A DNA stretch of 64,000 bases. Source: Bradyrhizobiaceae bacterium. GTDB taxonomy: Bacteria > Pseudomonadota > Alphaproteobacteria > Rhizobiales > Xanthobacteraceae. The DNA lies in NCBI GenBank assembly GCA_003963145.1, contig RXJJ01000009.1, positions 25,733 to 89,732 on the forward strand, written 5' to 3'. A model generated the notes under the pieces. That model saw nothing but the letters and a program-made list of their open reading frames with translations. It did not search any database and was not told the DNA's origin. The translations under genes were made by a program, and so were the position numbers. Shown piece after piece: positions 51,141 through 60,205 of this stretch (position 1 is its first letter; each line of letters begins with the position of its first letter).

Positions 51141-51356
51141 ATGGGTGCTGTTACCGACAAGATCAAAGGAACGACCAACGAAGCCGTCGGCAAGGCCAAG
51201 CAGGGTATCGGCGAGGCGACTGGCGACGCGAAACTTCGCGGCGAAGGCGCCGTGCAGGAAGCCAAGGGCCATGGCCAGAAGGCTGTTGGCGACGCCAAGG
51301 ATGCGGCGAAGGAAGCCGTCAACAAGGCGGCCGAGCTTGCCAATCGCAAGCTCTGA
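51141..51356 (+). CDS. CsbD-family stress protein
   Basis: Small hydrophilic protein of 71 residues in the CsbD family, rich in Ala, Gly, Lys and Glu and expected to be mostly helical or disordered. The start [21 protein letters not shown] is typical. CsbD proteins are induced by general stress in many bacteria, and their molecular role is unclear. A GCGAGGAG site precedes the ATG, an EcfG-like promoter lies just upstream and a strong terminator follows, so this is a single-gene stress unit. Confidence 0.93.
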   Translation: MGAVTDKIKGTTNEAVGKAKQGIGEATGDAKLRGEGAVQEAKGHGQKAVGDAKDAAKEAVNKAAELANRKL

Positions 51357-51381
51357 GAGAAAAGCAAAACTGGAGAAAAAG

Positions 51382-51406
51382 TCGGCCTTTCGGGGCCGAT
51401 TTTTTT
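51382..51406 (+). terminator. Rho-independent terminator of the CsbD gene
   Basis: TCGGCC and GGCCGA form a 6-bp stem with a 6-base loop, followed by seven T residues, 26 bases past the stop. A weaker CCCC-AAAC-GGGG hairpin with a T run follows at 51419-51438. Confidence 0.9.
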
Positions 51407-51633
51407 GTTCAAAAACAGCCCCAAACGGGGTGCTTTTTAAGGTCACTATTTTGGAAAGATAGCTGTCTTGCTCATCAAGTAAATCTTTACCTAGCTATTT
51501 CACGCAAACGCAATTCCCCGCCCTTAATCCATAGGGATACGGCGTCTCAGGACTGCGAGTTATTTCATCGCATTCGGAGCGACGAGACTGGACAGAAGTG
51601 AACAAACACTCGCCGGTCGCTGGGGAGCGATAA

Positions 51634-53511
51634 ATGTCCATCGCGCAGATGATGAAAGACCTCGACGCCGGTCTGAAGCAGACCGGCCAGGACTTTCTGC
51701 ATCAAGGAAAAATTCCCGGGAATACCCGCCCCGGCAACCACAGCCTGCGCCGCAAGCTGTTCATAGGCCTGAGCATCGCCATCGTCTGCACCAGCGTTCT
51801 CGCGGCAAATGTGATCCTCCGCTCTTACGACGACTATAAACTCGCGCGGAAAAACCTTCGGGAGATCGAAACCTACCGGCTGATCCTCGACGTAGCCAAT
51901 GTTCTTTCCGCCGAACGCGGGCCATCCAACAGCGTGCTGGGCGCGGATATTCTCGCCGACAGCGCGCTGCAGGCCAATCTCAGCGAATTCAGGACGCGCA
52001 GCGACGCCGCACTCGACCGGTTGTCGAGCCTCTACCGCGACGCCAGCGGCCCGCATCCGCTCGTCCCGGCAATCCTGCTCAATCCCGTACGTCAGCAGCT
52101 TGCATTCGCACGCTCGCAAGTCGACAGCCTGACCGCCATTCCGCGCGGGATGCGGCCGCTCGAGGACGTGCAATCGGTCATTGAAAGCATGTTCAAGGTG
52201 ATCGACATTTTTCAGGCAGTGATCCGCTGGAAGGTGGCGACCCTGTCCAGTTCCAATCCCGGCCTTGCCGCAGCATTGCAGACCGGCCAGATGCTGGGGG
52301 ACCTGCGCGAATATGGCGGACGTCTGGCGTCGCAGATCATGGCACCCATCGCGGTCAACCAGAAAATTCCGCTGAGCAACCTGGTCGACAACAACCGCAC
52401 GCGCGGCCGGCTCGAACAAATCTGGCAGCTGATCGGCGGCGGCGATTCGATCGGCTATCGCGATCCTCTCCTCGCCAGCGCCCTCCACGAGGCTGACCGC
52501 CTTTTCTTCGGCGACGGGCTTCGGATGACGGACGCGCTGATCGCCCAGGGCCGGCTTTCCGGAAACTACACGATGAGCGCCGCGGACTACACCTCCAATT
52601 ATGTCCGCACGCTCGTGCCGCTCGAACGGCTGCGAACGACCTACCTCGACATCACGATCAAACAACTCGCGGCCGATCAAAACCGCGCGCTGGTCAAACT
52701 GTCATCGGCCATCGCTGTCACGACCATCATTCTCGCCATTCTGATCGGGCTCGTGCTGGTCGCCCAGAAATATATTTTCGGGCCGCTGCTGGTCGCGCGC
52801 GACGAGGTGATCAGTCTCGCCGAGGATCGCCCGACGGCGGCGCGTTCGACGCGGCGATACGCCAGCGAACTGAAAAGCCTGTTCGACGCCATCGACATTC
52901 TGCGAAACAATCTCGCCGAGCGCGCTTCGCTGACGCGGCAACTCAAGCATCAGGCCGAAACCGATGGCCTGACGGGCCTCATGAACCGGCGCGCGCTCGA
53001 CCTGATCGGCGAAAGCCAGACCAGCAATCAGGTGATGGCCAACGGCGTCTGCCTGATCCTGATGGATATCGATCACTTCAAGGCCATAAACGACACTCAC
53101 GGCCATCTGGTCGGCGATCAGGTTCTGAACGAAACGGTTTGCGTCGTTCGCAACATGCTGCGATCCGACGATATCTTTGCCCGTTACGGCGGGGAAGAAT
53201 TCATCCTCATGATTTCCGGCAACGATCTCGCCGCCAGTGTCGCGACGGCCAAGCGTATCCGGAGGACGCTGGAGGCTCATCCCATCCCGCTTCCCGATGG
53301 CGGCACACTCAACATCACCTCCAGCTTCGGCGTGGCGAGCGGTCATCTGGGGCGGCACGCGTGGCCGCGCCTGCTCGAGGCCGCCGACAAGGCGCTTTAT
53401 CGCGCCAAGGCGGACGGACGCAACTGCGTGCGCTTCGCGGCAAGCGACGAACCGGCTTTCGCTCCGGATCAGGACCAGCCGGCACCAGGCCGCCTCGCCG
53501 CCGCCGGTTGA
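51634..53511 (+). CDS. Membrane diguanylate cyclase (GGDEF domain)
   Basis: Makes cyclic di-GMP from two GTP. The 625-residue protein has a short cytoplasmic start, a membrane helix (about 41-63), a periplasmic sensor of about 290 residues, a second helix (about 355-377), a HAMP-like linker and coiled coil, and a GGDEF domain (about 435-600) with an active GGEEF motif at 519-523. The RSDD sequence five residues before it is the inhibitory I-site, so product feedback is expected. No EAL domain is present. The sensor domain resembles no family I can name; it may sense a periplasmic signal. A GGGGAG site precedes the ATG. Confidence 0.93.
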   Translation: MSIAQMMKDLDAGLKQTGQDFLHQGKIPGNTRPGNHSLRRKLFIGLSIAIVCTSVLAANVILRSYDDYKLARKNLREIETYRLILDVANVLSAERGPSNSVLGADILADSALQANLSEFRTRSDAALDRLSSLYRDASGPHPLVPAILLNPVRQQLAFARSQVDSLTAIPRGMRPLEDVQSVIESMFKVIDIFQAVIRWKVATLSSSNPGLAAALQTGQMLGDLREYGGRLASQIMAPIAVNQKIPLSNLVDNNRTRGRLEQIWQLIGGGDSIGYRDPLLASALHEADRLFFGDGLRMTDALIAQGRLSGNYTMSAADYTSNYVRTLVPLERLRTTYLDITIKQLAADQNRALVKLSSAIAVTTIILAILIGLVLVAQKYIFGPLLVARDEVISLAEDRPTAARSTRRYASELKSLFDAIDILRNNLAERASLTRQLKHQAETDGLTGLMNRRALDLIGESQTSNQVMANGVCLILMDIDHFKAINDTHGHLVGDQVLNETVCVVRNMLRSDDIFARYGGEEFILMISGNDLAASVATAKRIRRTLEAHPIPLPDGGTLNITSSFGVASGHLGRHAWPRLLEAADKALYRAKADGRNCVRFAASDEPAFAPDQDQPAPGRLAAAG

Positions 53512-53520
53512 AGCGCCCGC

Positions 53521-53904
53521 TTAAAGCGCGCCTTCAGCCTTGAGAACTTCATGCGCAGCCTTGAACGCTTCCAGCCCCGCCGGAACGCCGCAATACGTCG
53601 TCGCATGGATCAGGACTTCCTTGATCTCATCAACAGTGACGCCATTGGTCAGCGCACCGCGCACATGGAGCTTGAGTTCGGCCGGTTTGCCGAGCGCGGT
53701 GAGCATCGCAAGATTGATCAGGCTGCGCGTCTTGCGGTCGAGACCGGGCCGCGACCAGGCATGGCCCCAGCACCATTCGGTCGTGATGGTCTGAAACGCC
53801 ATCATGAAATCGTCCGCCTTGGCAAGGCTGCCGTCGACATAATCCGTGCCGAGCACCTCGCGGCGCACTTTCAACCCTTTTTCAAATTGCTCGCTGCGGC
53901 TCAT
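53521..53904 (-). CDS. Carboxymuconolactone decarboxylase family protein
   Basis: 127-residue protein of the CMD/AhpD-like fold. It reads throughout like 4-carboxymuconolactone decarboxylase (SEQFEKGLKVRREVLG, FQTITTEWCWGHAWSRPGL, EIKEVLIHATTYCGVPAGLEAF), the PcaC enzyme of the protocatechuate branch of the beta-ketoadipate pathway. No other pca genes are nearby, so a different decarboxylase or hydroperoxidase-like role is possible. It is convergent with the diguanylate cyclase, 9 bases apart, and lies 30 bases downstream of pabC on the same strand. Confidence 0.86.
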   Translation of the reverse strand: MSRSEQFEKGLKVRREVLGTDYVDGSLAKADDFMMAFQTITTEWCWGHAWSRPGLDRKTRSLINLAMLTALGKPAELKLHVRGALTNGVTVDEIKEVLIHATTYCGVPAGLEAFKAAHEVLKAEGAL

Positions 53905-53934
53905 TTGTTCGTCTCCCGGTGTTCGTGACAGTAT

Positions 53935-54726
53935 TTATTCGTAGATCGGCAGGTCCGGCAGCGACCCCTGCAACGGACGGCCTTCAAGACTTGCGATGGC
54001 GGTGCAGCCCAGACTGTTGCTGATGAACGCCGCATCAGCCCGCACGAGATCCGGTTCTGTCAGCTTTATCTCGCTTGCCGCTATCCGAGGAATGATTTTC
54101 GCCCGCGCGAGACCCGGAAGAATACCGCTCGCCAGTTGCGGCGTGAGCCACCGCCCACCGATGCGGACGAATATATTGCCGACCGTGGCGCAGGCCACCT
54201 CGCCCTTGGTGTTGAGCATCAGGGCATCGGTCGCGCCTTTCGCAACCGCTTCGCGCCGCGCCAGAATGTTGTCACCGTAATTGAGCGATTTGATTCCGGA
54301 CAAGGGCGAGTATTCGTTGCGGCGCGTGGCGCGGCAGATCACCAGATGCTGCGGCGGCAATTGCCCCGCTGCGGCTGCGGTGATGAGCAGCGTCGGGTAG
54401 CCGGGATTGTCGGAGCTCCACAGCCCGCGCTGCGAGGTCGGCCCGCGCGTCAGCGTGATACGCACCGCGCTCGCGGCATGACCGTGATTGGTCAGCAGGC
54501 TGGTCACCGCAGCTTCTATCGCGCTGTCATCATAGGGCACGCTCAGACCGAGGCATTCGGCGCCCGCGCGCAGGCGCGCCAGATGGTCCGCGAACCATAG
54601 CGGCCTGTTGCCCGCGGCACGCAGGGTTTCAAACACACCGTCGGCCAGCGTGAAGCCGCGATCGCTGACCGCGATCCTCGCCTCGCTTTGCGCGATCAAC
54701 CTGCCATTGCACCAGACAAACGGCAT
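53935..54726 (-). CDS. pabC: Aminodeoxychorismate lyase / class IV aminotransferase
   Basis: PLP enzyme that turns aminodeoxychorismate into p-aminobenzoate and pyruvate for folate. The 263-residue protein has the fold-type IV features LADGVFETLRA, the lysine region SGIKSLNYGDNILARREA and EVACATVGNIFVRIGGRWLTP with SGILPGLAR. The position right after the pabA-pabB fusion, with a one-base TGATG overlap, favours PabC over a D-amino-acid or branched-chain aminotransferase. Confidence 0.88.
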   Translation of the reverse strand: MPFVWCNGRLIAQSEARIAVSDRGFTLADGVFETLRAAGNRPLWFADHLARLRAGAECLGLSVPYDDSAIEAAVTSLLTNHGHAASAVRITLTRGPTSQRGLWSSDNPGYPTLLITAAAAGQLPPQHLVICRATRRNEYSPLSGIKSLNYGDNILARREAVAKGATDALMLNTKGEVACATVGNIFVRIGGRWLTPQLASGILPGLARAKIIPRIAASEIKLTEPDLVRADAAFISNSLGCTAIASLEGRPLQGSLPDLPIYE

Positions 54727-56864
54727 CAGGAGCGCGATCCGCCGGCTTTTCGCGTGCCGCCGCGCAATGACGCGCCGGAGGACACAAGGCGATAGAGCTT
54801 GTCATCAAATCGGCCGTACAGCGCGGTCACGATGGCTGCGATGGATGCTTTCGCCTTCAACAGCATCTCCTGATATTCACGATCGGGTGTCGAGGCCGCC
54901 ACCACGCCGCCGCCGGTGCCCATGGTCAGCCGGCCATTCATGGCGACGATGGTGCGGATGACAATGCTGAGATCGGCCGCGCCGTCATCGCCGATCCAGC
55001 CGAGACACCCGGAGTAGATGCCGCGCGGCCGTTGCTCCAGTGCGTCGATGAACTCGACCGTGCAGTATTTCGGCGCGCCGGTCATCGAGCCACCTGGAAA
55101 CGCATCACGTAAAAGGTCGGCAACGCTCCGGTCCGGTTTCAGGTTGCCGCGCACCGTGCTGACCATCTGATGCACCGTCTCGAAGCTTTCGATGTCGAAC
55201 AGTTTCGGCACCTGCACGCTGCCGACCTCGCAACTGTGCGACAGATCGTTGCGCAACAGATCGACGATCATGCCGTTTTCGGCGCGATCCTTTTCGCTAG
55301 CGCGCAGTTCATCGGCCAGCGCGCGATCGCGCACCGGATTGGCGTCGCGCCGGATCGTACCCTTGATCGGCTTGGTCTCGACATGCCCCATGGCATCAGC
55401 GGACAGAAAACGCTCGGGCGACGCGCTGAGCACCGCGCCATCCGGCCAGCGGATCAAGGCCGCGAATGGCGCGGGGTTGAGACGGCGGACGGTGCGGTAC
55501 AAAACGAACGGATCGATATCCGCCGAACACGACAGTTCGTTGGTGAGGCAGACCTGATAGGTTTCGCCGCGCGCGATCAGGTCGAGGCATTGCCGGACAT
55601 GATCGAGATATTGCGCCTCGTCCTGATCCATCGCGATGGAGAGAGGCTCGCGCGGAGCGCTGGTTTTCGGCATTGGCGGGACCGCAGCCGTCTCGATGCG
55701 GGCGATGGTGGACGCGATCCATTGCTCTGCGCTCGCAGCCTCATCGGGAGGCGCGATGACGCAGACATAGGTTTTGCCGTCGACATGATCGACAGCGATG
55801 AAGCGGTCGGCGCGGATCAGCAGGGCGTCGGGCGCGGGCGACACGCGGCTTGCTGGATAACCGCAGTCGCTGCGCAATTCATAGCCGAACCAGCCGACAT
55901 ACCCGCCCCTGAACGGATAGGGCGGCGGCGTCTGCGGGGCGCTTCGTTCCTGCTTGTCGAGATAGGACAGGATCTCTGTTTTTTCGCTACGCGTGCCGCC
56001 TGCGGTCGTGACGTCCAATATCCTGTCGCGCGCGTTGTAGCGCAGCACCTGCGTACGCGGCCCGGACGCATCGCCGATATAGGACCAGCGCGCGCTCGCG
56101 CGATCGGCAACATTGCTGTCGAGCCAGAACGAATAAGGCGCGTCCGTGCAGAGCGCGGCGTAGGCGGCTTCGGTGTCCACCGCGCGCGGCAATTCGCGCC
56201 AGAACGCCTTGCGTGCGTCCGAAGCCGGCGCCGCCGCGCGCCTGTTTTTCGCAGGAGGCGAAAACGAAAAGGACTTGCGGCTGGAGACCTGCAGCGACAG
56301 GTCGCGGAAATTCTGTATCAGCAGCCGGCCGTGTTCGGTCAGCACCGACTCGGGATGAAACTGCACGCCCCATTGCGGACGCTCCCGGTGCGCCACGCCC
56401 ATCACCAGACCGTCCTCGGTCCACGCCGTTTCGAGAAGGACGCGCGGCAGCGGCCGCCGGATCAGAAACGAATGATAGCGCGCACCTTCGAAGGGCGAGG
56501 GCAGGCCCTTGAACAATCCCTGCCCGTGATGATGAATACGCGAGGCCAGCCCGTGCACCAGCGACGGCGCCTGCGCCAGTACGCCGCCTTCGGCCTGCGC
56601 GAGACCCTGATGGCCAAGGCACACGCCGAGCAGCGGCGTCTGCGAACGCGCAATCACGTCGCTGCAGACGCCGAAATCTCCGGATGTGTCCGCCCGGCCC
56701 GGCCCCGGAGAAATCACGATGTTGTCGAAATGGCGCGCGGCGAGTTCAGCCCATGTCGTTTCGTCGTTACGCACGACCACGGGCTCCTCCTGATTGATCT
56801 CTGCAATCAGGTGAACGAGGTTGTAGGTGAACGAATCGTAATTATCGATGACCAGCGTCTTCAT
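54726..56864 (-). CDS. pabAB: Fused aminodeoxychorismate synthase (PabA-PabB)
   Basis: Makes 4-amino-4-deoxychorismate from chorismate and glutamine. From the ATG at 56864 the protein has 712 residues: an N-terminal class I glutamine amidotransferase (about 1-195) with catalytic C82 in GVCLGHQG and the GVQFHPES histidine-glutamate, and a C-terminal chorismate-binding domain (about 250-700). The motif PIKGTIRR contains the lysine that marks PabB and separates it from anthranilate synthase, which has PIAGT. The fusion guarantees ammonia channelling. The track's start 53 codons earlier has no supporting similarity. Confidence 0.93.
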   Translation of the reverse strand: MKTLVIDNYDSFTYNLVHLIAEINQEEPVVVRNDETTWAELAARHFDNIVISPGPGRADTSGDFGVCSDVIARSQTPLLGVCLGHQGLAQAEGGVLAQAPSLVHGLASRIHHHGQGLFKGLPSPFEGARYHSFLIRRPLPRVLLETAWTEDGLVMGVAHRERPQWGVQFHPESVLTEHGRLLIQNFRDLSLQVSSRKSFSFSPPAKNRRAAAPASDARKAFWRELPRAVDTEAAYAALCTDAPYSFWLDSNVADRASARWSYIGDASGPRTQVLRYNARDRILDVTTAGGTRSEKTEILSYLDKQERSAPQTPPPYPFRGGYVGWFGYELRSDCGYPASRVSPAPDALLIRADRFIAVDHVDGKTYVCVIAPPDEAASAEQWIASTIARIETAAVPPMPKTSAPREPLSIAMDQDEAQYLDHVRQCLDLIARGETYQVCLTNELSCSADIDPFVLYRTVRRLNPAPFAALIRWPDGAVLSASPERFLSADAMGHVETKPIKGTIRRDANPVRDRALADELRASEKDRAENGMIVDLLRNDLSHSCEVGSVQVPKLFDIESFETVHQMVSTVRGNLKPDRSVADLLRDAFPGGSMTGAPKYCTVEFIDALEQRPRGIYSGCLGWIGDDGAADLSIVIRTIVAMNGRLTMGTGGGVVAASTPDREYQEMLLKAKASIAAIVTALYGRFDDKLYRLVSSGASLRGGTRKAGGSRS

Positions 56865-57108
56865 AAGACAGGCAGACTCGAGACAGGAAGCTCGCGCGAC
56901 TCGCGGCAGGCGCTCCGCCACAGGCCGGACAAGGCGATTGGAAAATTGGTCCGCAAGCCCGTTCACGGTGGCAACGCAGGAGCACGGCGAGACGGTTGCC
57001 GACGCCAATATATTCGCTCGCATCGCCCAAGAATAGACCGAAGAACAGACTAAAGAACTGACCCCGCTTCCGCGCCTTCCTGCGCGCCGGCTAAAGATCC
57101 GACAGATC

Positions 57109-57471
57109 TCAGTCCCACTTCGCGTCCAGCTCCACCGGCATCCGTATCTGAGCGGCCCGCTCTCCGTGGTCAGGGCGCGGCAGAACCGCGTCGTCCCTGT
57201 CCTCGAGCAGATAGCTGTAGGGAATACCGTGCCACATCAGTTCTCTCTGCAAACGGCGGAACTTCGCCGACACGATCGCTCTGTGAATCGAAACATAGAT
57301 TCCCCGGACCCAGCCGGCGGCGGCACGCAAAACCGAAGGCGCGCGCGCGACCGCGCGCCGGACATGTGCGCCTTCGCCGTCCCGTTCTATCGGTGGCTGA
57401 TTCCGGCTGATCAGATAAGTCCGGTCATCGTCGGTATATGGACCCTGACGTCCGTGATCCAAAAGTGCCAT
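57109..57471 (-). CDS. Hypothetical protein, basic, 120 residues
   Basis: I do not recognise it. From the ATG at 57471, which follows a perfect AGGAGG site, it has 120 residues, many Arg, Asp and Glu, no signal peptide and one moderately hydrophobic stretch (VLRAAAGWVRGIYVSIHRAIV) that may be amphipathic. The excellent ribosome site and normal composition support a real gene. It stands alone between pabAB and the DHA2 exporter gene. Confidence 0.6.
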   Translation of the reverse strand: MALLDHGRQGPYTDDDRTYLISRNQPPIERDGEGAHVRRAVARAPSVLRAAAGWVRGIYVSIHRAIVSAKFRRLQRELMWHGIPYSYLLEDRDDAVLPRPDHGERAAQIRMPVELDAKWD

Positions 57472-57758
57472 GTGAGCACCTCCTGAGCGGCGGCGAAGTC
57501 GCCGCGACAGATCACAAGATGCGGAGCAGACCATAGGAATTCGAGACGGTCGCCGGCCCTGTGTTATATGCGCGGCATAAACGTGGGACTTTTGCCTCGA
57601 AAGAGCGCCTCAACGGATAATTCCCGCTGATGCCCGGATTACGCCTGACAGGCATTCTGTTTCACGCATTGATCCACCCCCGGGATGACGCCTATCAACG
57701 CGGACCGTCACAAAAGGCCGCACGCATCGCCTTCTGACGGTTCGGAGAACTTCCTGAC

Positions 57759-59153
57759 ATGGATGCGAGCGTAGAACCACGGCCCACACTGGCTGCCGGC
57801 GATCTTCCTCCTGAACGGAGAATGTGGGCGGCGATTGCAGTGTTCGCCGCGCTGGCGATGGCGTCACTGGATACCGCAATCGCCAACGTCGCGCTTCCCG
57901 CCATTTCCACCAATCTGAATACCAGCCCCGCCGATGCGGTCTGGGTGGTCAACGTCTATCAAATCGGGCTTATGGTCACGCTGCTGCCGCTCGGCGCGCT
58001 CGGCGAGATCATCGGCCACAAGCGGATCTATCTCGCCGGCCTGATCCTGTTCACTGTCGCCTCGCTGCTGTGCGCGCTGGCTTGGTCGCTTCCGACGCTG
58101 CTGGTCGGACGCGCCCTGCAGGGCCTCGGCGCCGGCGGCATCATGAGTGTGAATACGGCGTTGGTCCGCTTCATCTATCCTCCGCACCGGCTGGGGCAAG
58201 GCTATGGACACAATGCCCTCGTGGTCGGCACGGCCTTCACGCTCGGCCCCACGGTCGCCTCCGGCATCCTGTCGATCGGCTCATGGCCCTGGCTGTTCGC
58301 CATCAACGTTCCATTTGGAATCGCCGCCCTGGCGATCGGCTTCAGGATGCTGCCCCAGACGCCCCGCGCATCGCATCAATTCGATTTTCCTGCCGCGTTT
58401 CTGGCGGCCGGCTGCATCGGCCTGTTCGTGACCGGCATCGGCAGTGCGGCGCACGGCGCCACATTGTCGCTGGTGTTGATGGGTATCGCCGCAGCCACCG
58501 TGCTCGGATGGATTCTGATCCGTCGGCAGGCCGATCATCCCGCGCCGATGCTGCCGATCGATCTTTTCCGCCGTCCGATGTTCGCGCTCTCGACCGGCAC
58601 CGCGGTCTGTTCCTTCGCGGTGCAGGGACTCGCCTTCGTGTCGCTGCCGTTTTACTTCGAGGACATTCTGGGCCGCTCGCAAGTCGAGACCGGCTTCTTC
58701 ATCACCCCCTGGCCGCTGGTGGTCGCGGTGATGGCGCCTATTGCTGGCAGGCTGGCAGACCGCTACCACGCCGGCGGATTGGGCGGCGGCGGTCTTTTCA
58801 TACTGAGCATCGGCATGGCGCTGCTGGCGATGCTGCCGGACAATCCCGGCATCCCAAACATTATCTGGCGCATCGCGCTATGCGGCATCGGATTCGGCTT
58901 TTTTCAGGCTCCCAATATGAAGGCGATCATGACCAGCGCGCCGCCGTCGCGCGCCGGTGGCGCGAGCAGCATTGTCGCCACCGCGCGCCTGACAGGCCAG
59001 ACGACCGGTGCTGCACTGGCCGCGTTGTGCTTCAATGTCGCCGGGCACGAAGGCGCGACACTCGCTTTGGCGCTCGGCGCGATCTTCGCGGCGATCGGCT
59101 CAGCTACGAGTTTCATTCGCCTGATCGCGGCTCCGAACGAATCCCGCGAATAA
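57759..59153 (+). CDS. DHA2-type MFS exporter
   Basis: Inner-membrane drug:proton antiporter of 464 residues with about 14 helices. Typical segments are SLDTAIANVALPAI in helix 1, LLPLGALGEIIGHKRIYLAG in loop 2-3 and LGPTVASGILSIGSWPWLFAINVP (motif C). A GGAG site precedes the ATG. It is 52 bases upstream of a FabH-like gene on the same strand, so it may export a product related to that enzyme. There is no adaptor protein next to it. It is distinct in sequence from the EmrB-like protein of this window. Confidence 0.9.
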   Translation: MDASVEPRPTLAAGDLPPERRMWAAIAVFAALAMASLDTAIANVALPAISTNLNTSPADAVWVVNVYQIGLMVTLLPLGALGEIIGHKRIYLAGLILFTVASLLCALAWSLPTLLVGRALQGLGAGGIMSVNTALVRFIYPPHRLGQGYGHNALVVGTAFTLGPTVASGILSIGSWPWLFAINVPFGIAALAIGFRMLPQTPRASHQFDFPAAFLAAGCIGLFVTGIGSAAHGATLSLVLMGIAAATVLGWILIRRQADHPAPMLPIDLFRRPMFALSTGTAVCSFAVQGLAFVSLPFYFEDILGRSQVETGFFITPWPLVVAVMAPIAGRLADRYHAGGLGGGGLFILSIGMALLAMLPDNPGIPNIIWRIALCGIGFGFFQAPNMKAIMTSAPPSRAGGASSIVATARLTGQTTGAALAALCFNVAGHEGATLALALGAIFAAIGSATSFIRLIAAPNESRE

Positions 59154-59205
59154 ACGCGCGCCTGTAAAACTTTGATATACCGCGCTTTTGAGTTAATGAG
59201 CCCGC

Positions 59206-60198
59206 ATGACGCAAGCTCGATCAAGCCGCCTCGGGGGATTCGGTCACGCGGCCCCTGAAAACAGGGTCGAGAACGCGGTCATCGAGGACCAGCTCGGCCT
59301 TGCGCGCGGCTGGATCGAGCGCCGCACCGGCATCAAGGCGCGGCGCTGGGTGCTGCCCGGTGAAACGCTGAGCGGCCTTGCAGCAAAGGCCGGCGCTCAC
59401 GCGCTCGATGACGCAGGCGTGGCGCGGCAGGACATCGCGCTGACCATATTGGCGACCTCGACGCCGGATCATCTGCTGCCGCCATCCGCGCCCCTGCTGA
59501 CGCATCAGCTCGACTTGCGCAATTCCGGCGCTGTCGATCTCGCAGGCGCCTGCTCGGGCTTCGTCTATGCACTCATTCTGGCGGATGGCTTCGTCAGGAC
59601 ACAGGGCAAGCCGGCCCTCGTGGTCGCCGCAAACATCCTGAGCCGCCGCATCAATCCGCAGGAACGCGCCTCCAGCGTCGTGTTCGCCGACGCCGCGGGC
59701 GCCGTGGTTCTCGTGCCATCGGACGATCCCGGCAAGGGCCTGCTCGGGAGCGACCTCGCGGCCGACGGCACGCATTACGATTTGATCAAGATCCCGGCAG
59801 GCGGCAGCACTATGCCCTTCGAACCCGGAATCGACCCGCGTGAATTCCTGATGGCGATGCCGGATGGCAAAAAGGTCTTCACCAACGCGGTCAACATCAT
59901 GACCCGCTGCGGGAAGGCCGCACTCGCAAACGCCGGCACAGAAGCCGGAGACATGCACCGTTTCGTGCCGCATCAGGCCAACATGCGAATCTTCGAAGCC
60001 GTGCGCGACAATCTCGGACTTTCCGATGCCTGCGAGACGGTGCGGACGATCGACGAATACGGCAATTCGTCGGCCGCGACGGTGGCGCTGTCGCTGTCGG
60101 TTGCCAATCAGCGAAAGCCATTCGCGCCGGGTGAGCGGATTCTTCTGACCGCTGCGGGCGCAGGCCTGACCGGCGCCGCGGCTGTCGTGGGAATTTAA
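59206..60198 (+). CDS. FabH-like 3-oxoacyl-ACP synthase III
   Basis: Thiolase-fold condensing enzyme of 330 residues. The triad is complete: C116 in [12 protein letters not shown]256 in [11 protein letters not shown] and N287 in [11 protein letters not shown], so it should be active. True FabH starts fatty acid synthesis from acetyl-CoA and malonyl-ACP and usually sits with plsX; here it follows an exporter, so it may be a paralogue for a specialised acyl product. The assignment to FabH proper is uncertain. It ends 7 bases from the convergent RND pump gene. Confidence 0.85.
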   Translation: MTQARSSRLGGFGHAAPENRVENAVIEDQLGLARGWIERRTGIKARRWVLPGETLSGLAAKAGAHALDDAGVARQDIALTILATSTPDHLLPPSAPLLTHQLDLRNSGAVDLAGACSGFVYALILADGFVRTQGKPALVVAANILSRRINPQERASSVVFADAAGAVVLVPSDDPGKGLLGSDLAADGTHYDLIKIPAGGSTMPFEPGIDPREFLMAMPDGKKVFTNAVNIMTRCGKAALANAGTEAGDMHRFVPHQANMRIFEAVRDNLGLSDACETVRTIDEYGNSSAATVALSLSVANQRKPFAPGERILLTAAGAGLTGAAAVVGI

Positions 60199-60205
60199 CC
60201 CAGCC

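Noticed and set aside
55170-57053. 627-residue plus-strand ORF opposite pabAB
   Set aside because: Antisense to the fused synthase, with shadow-type composition.
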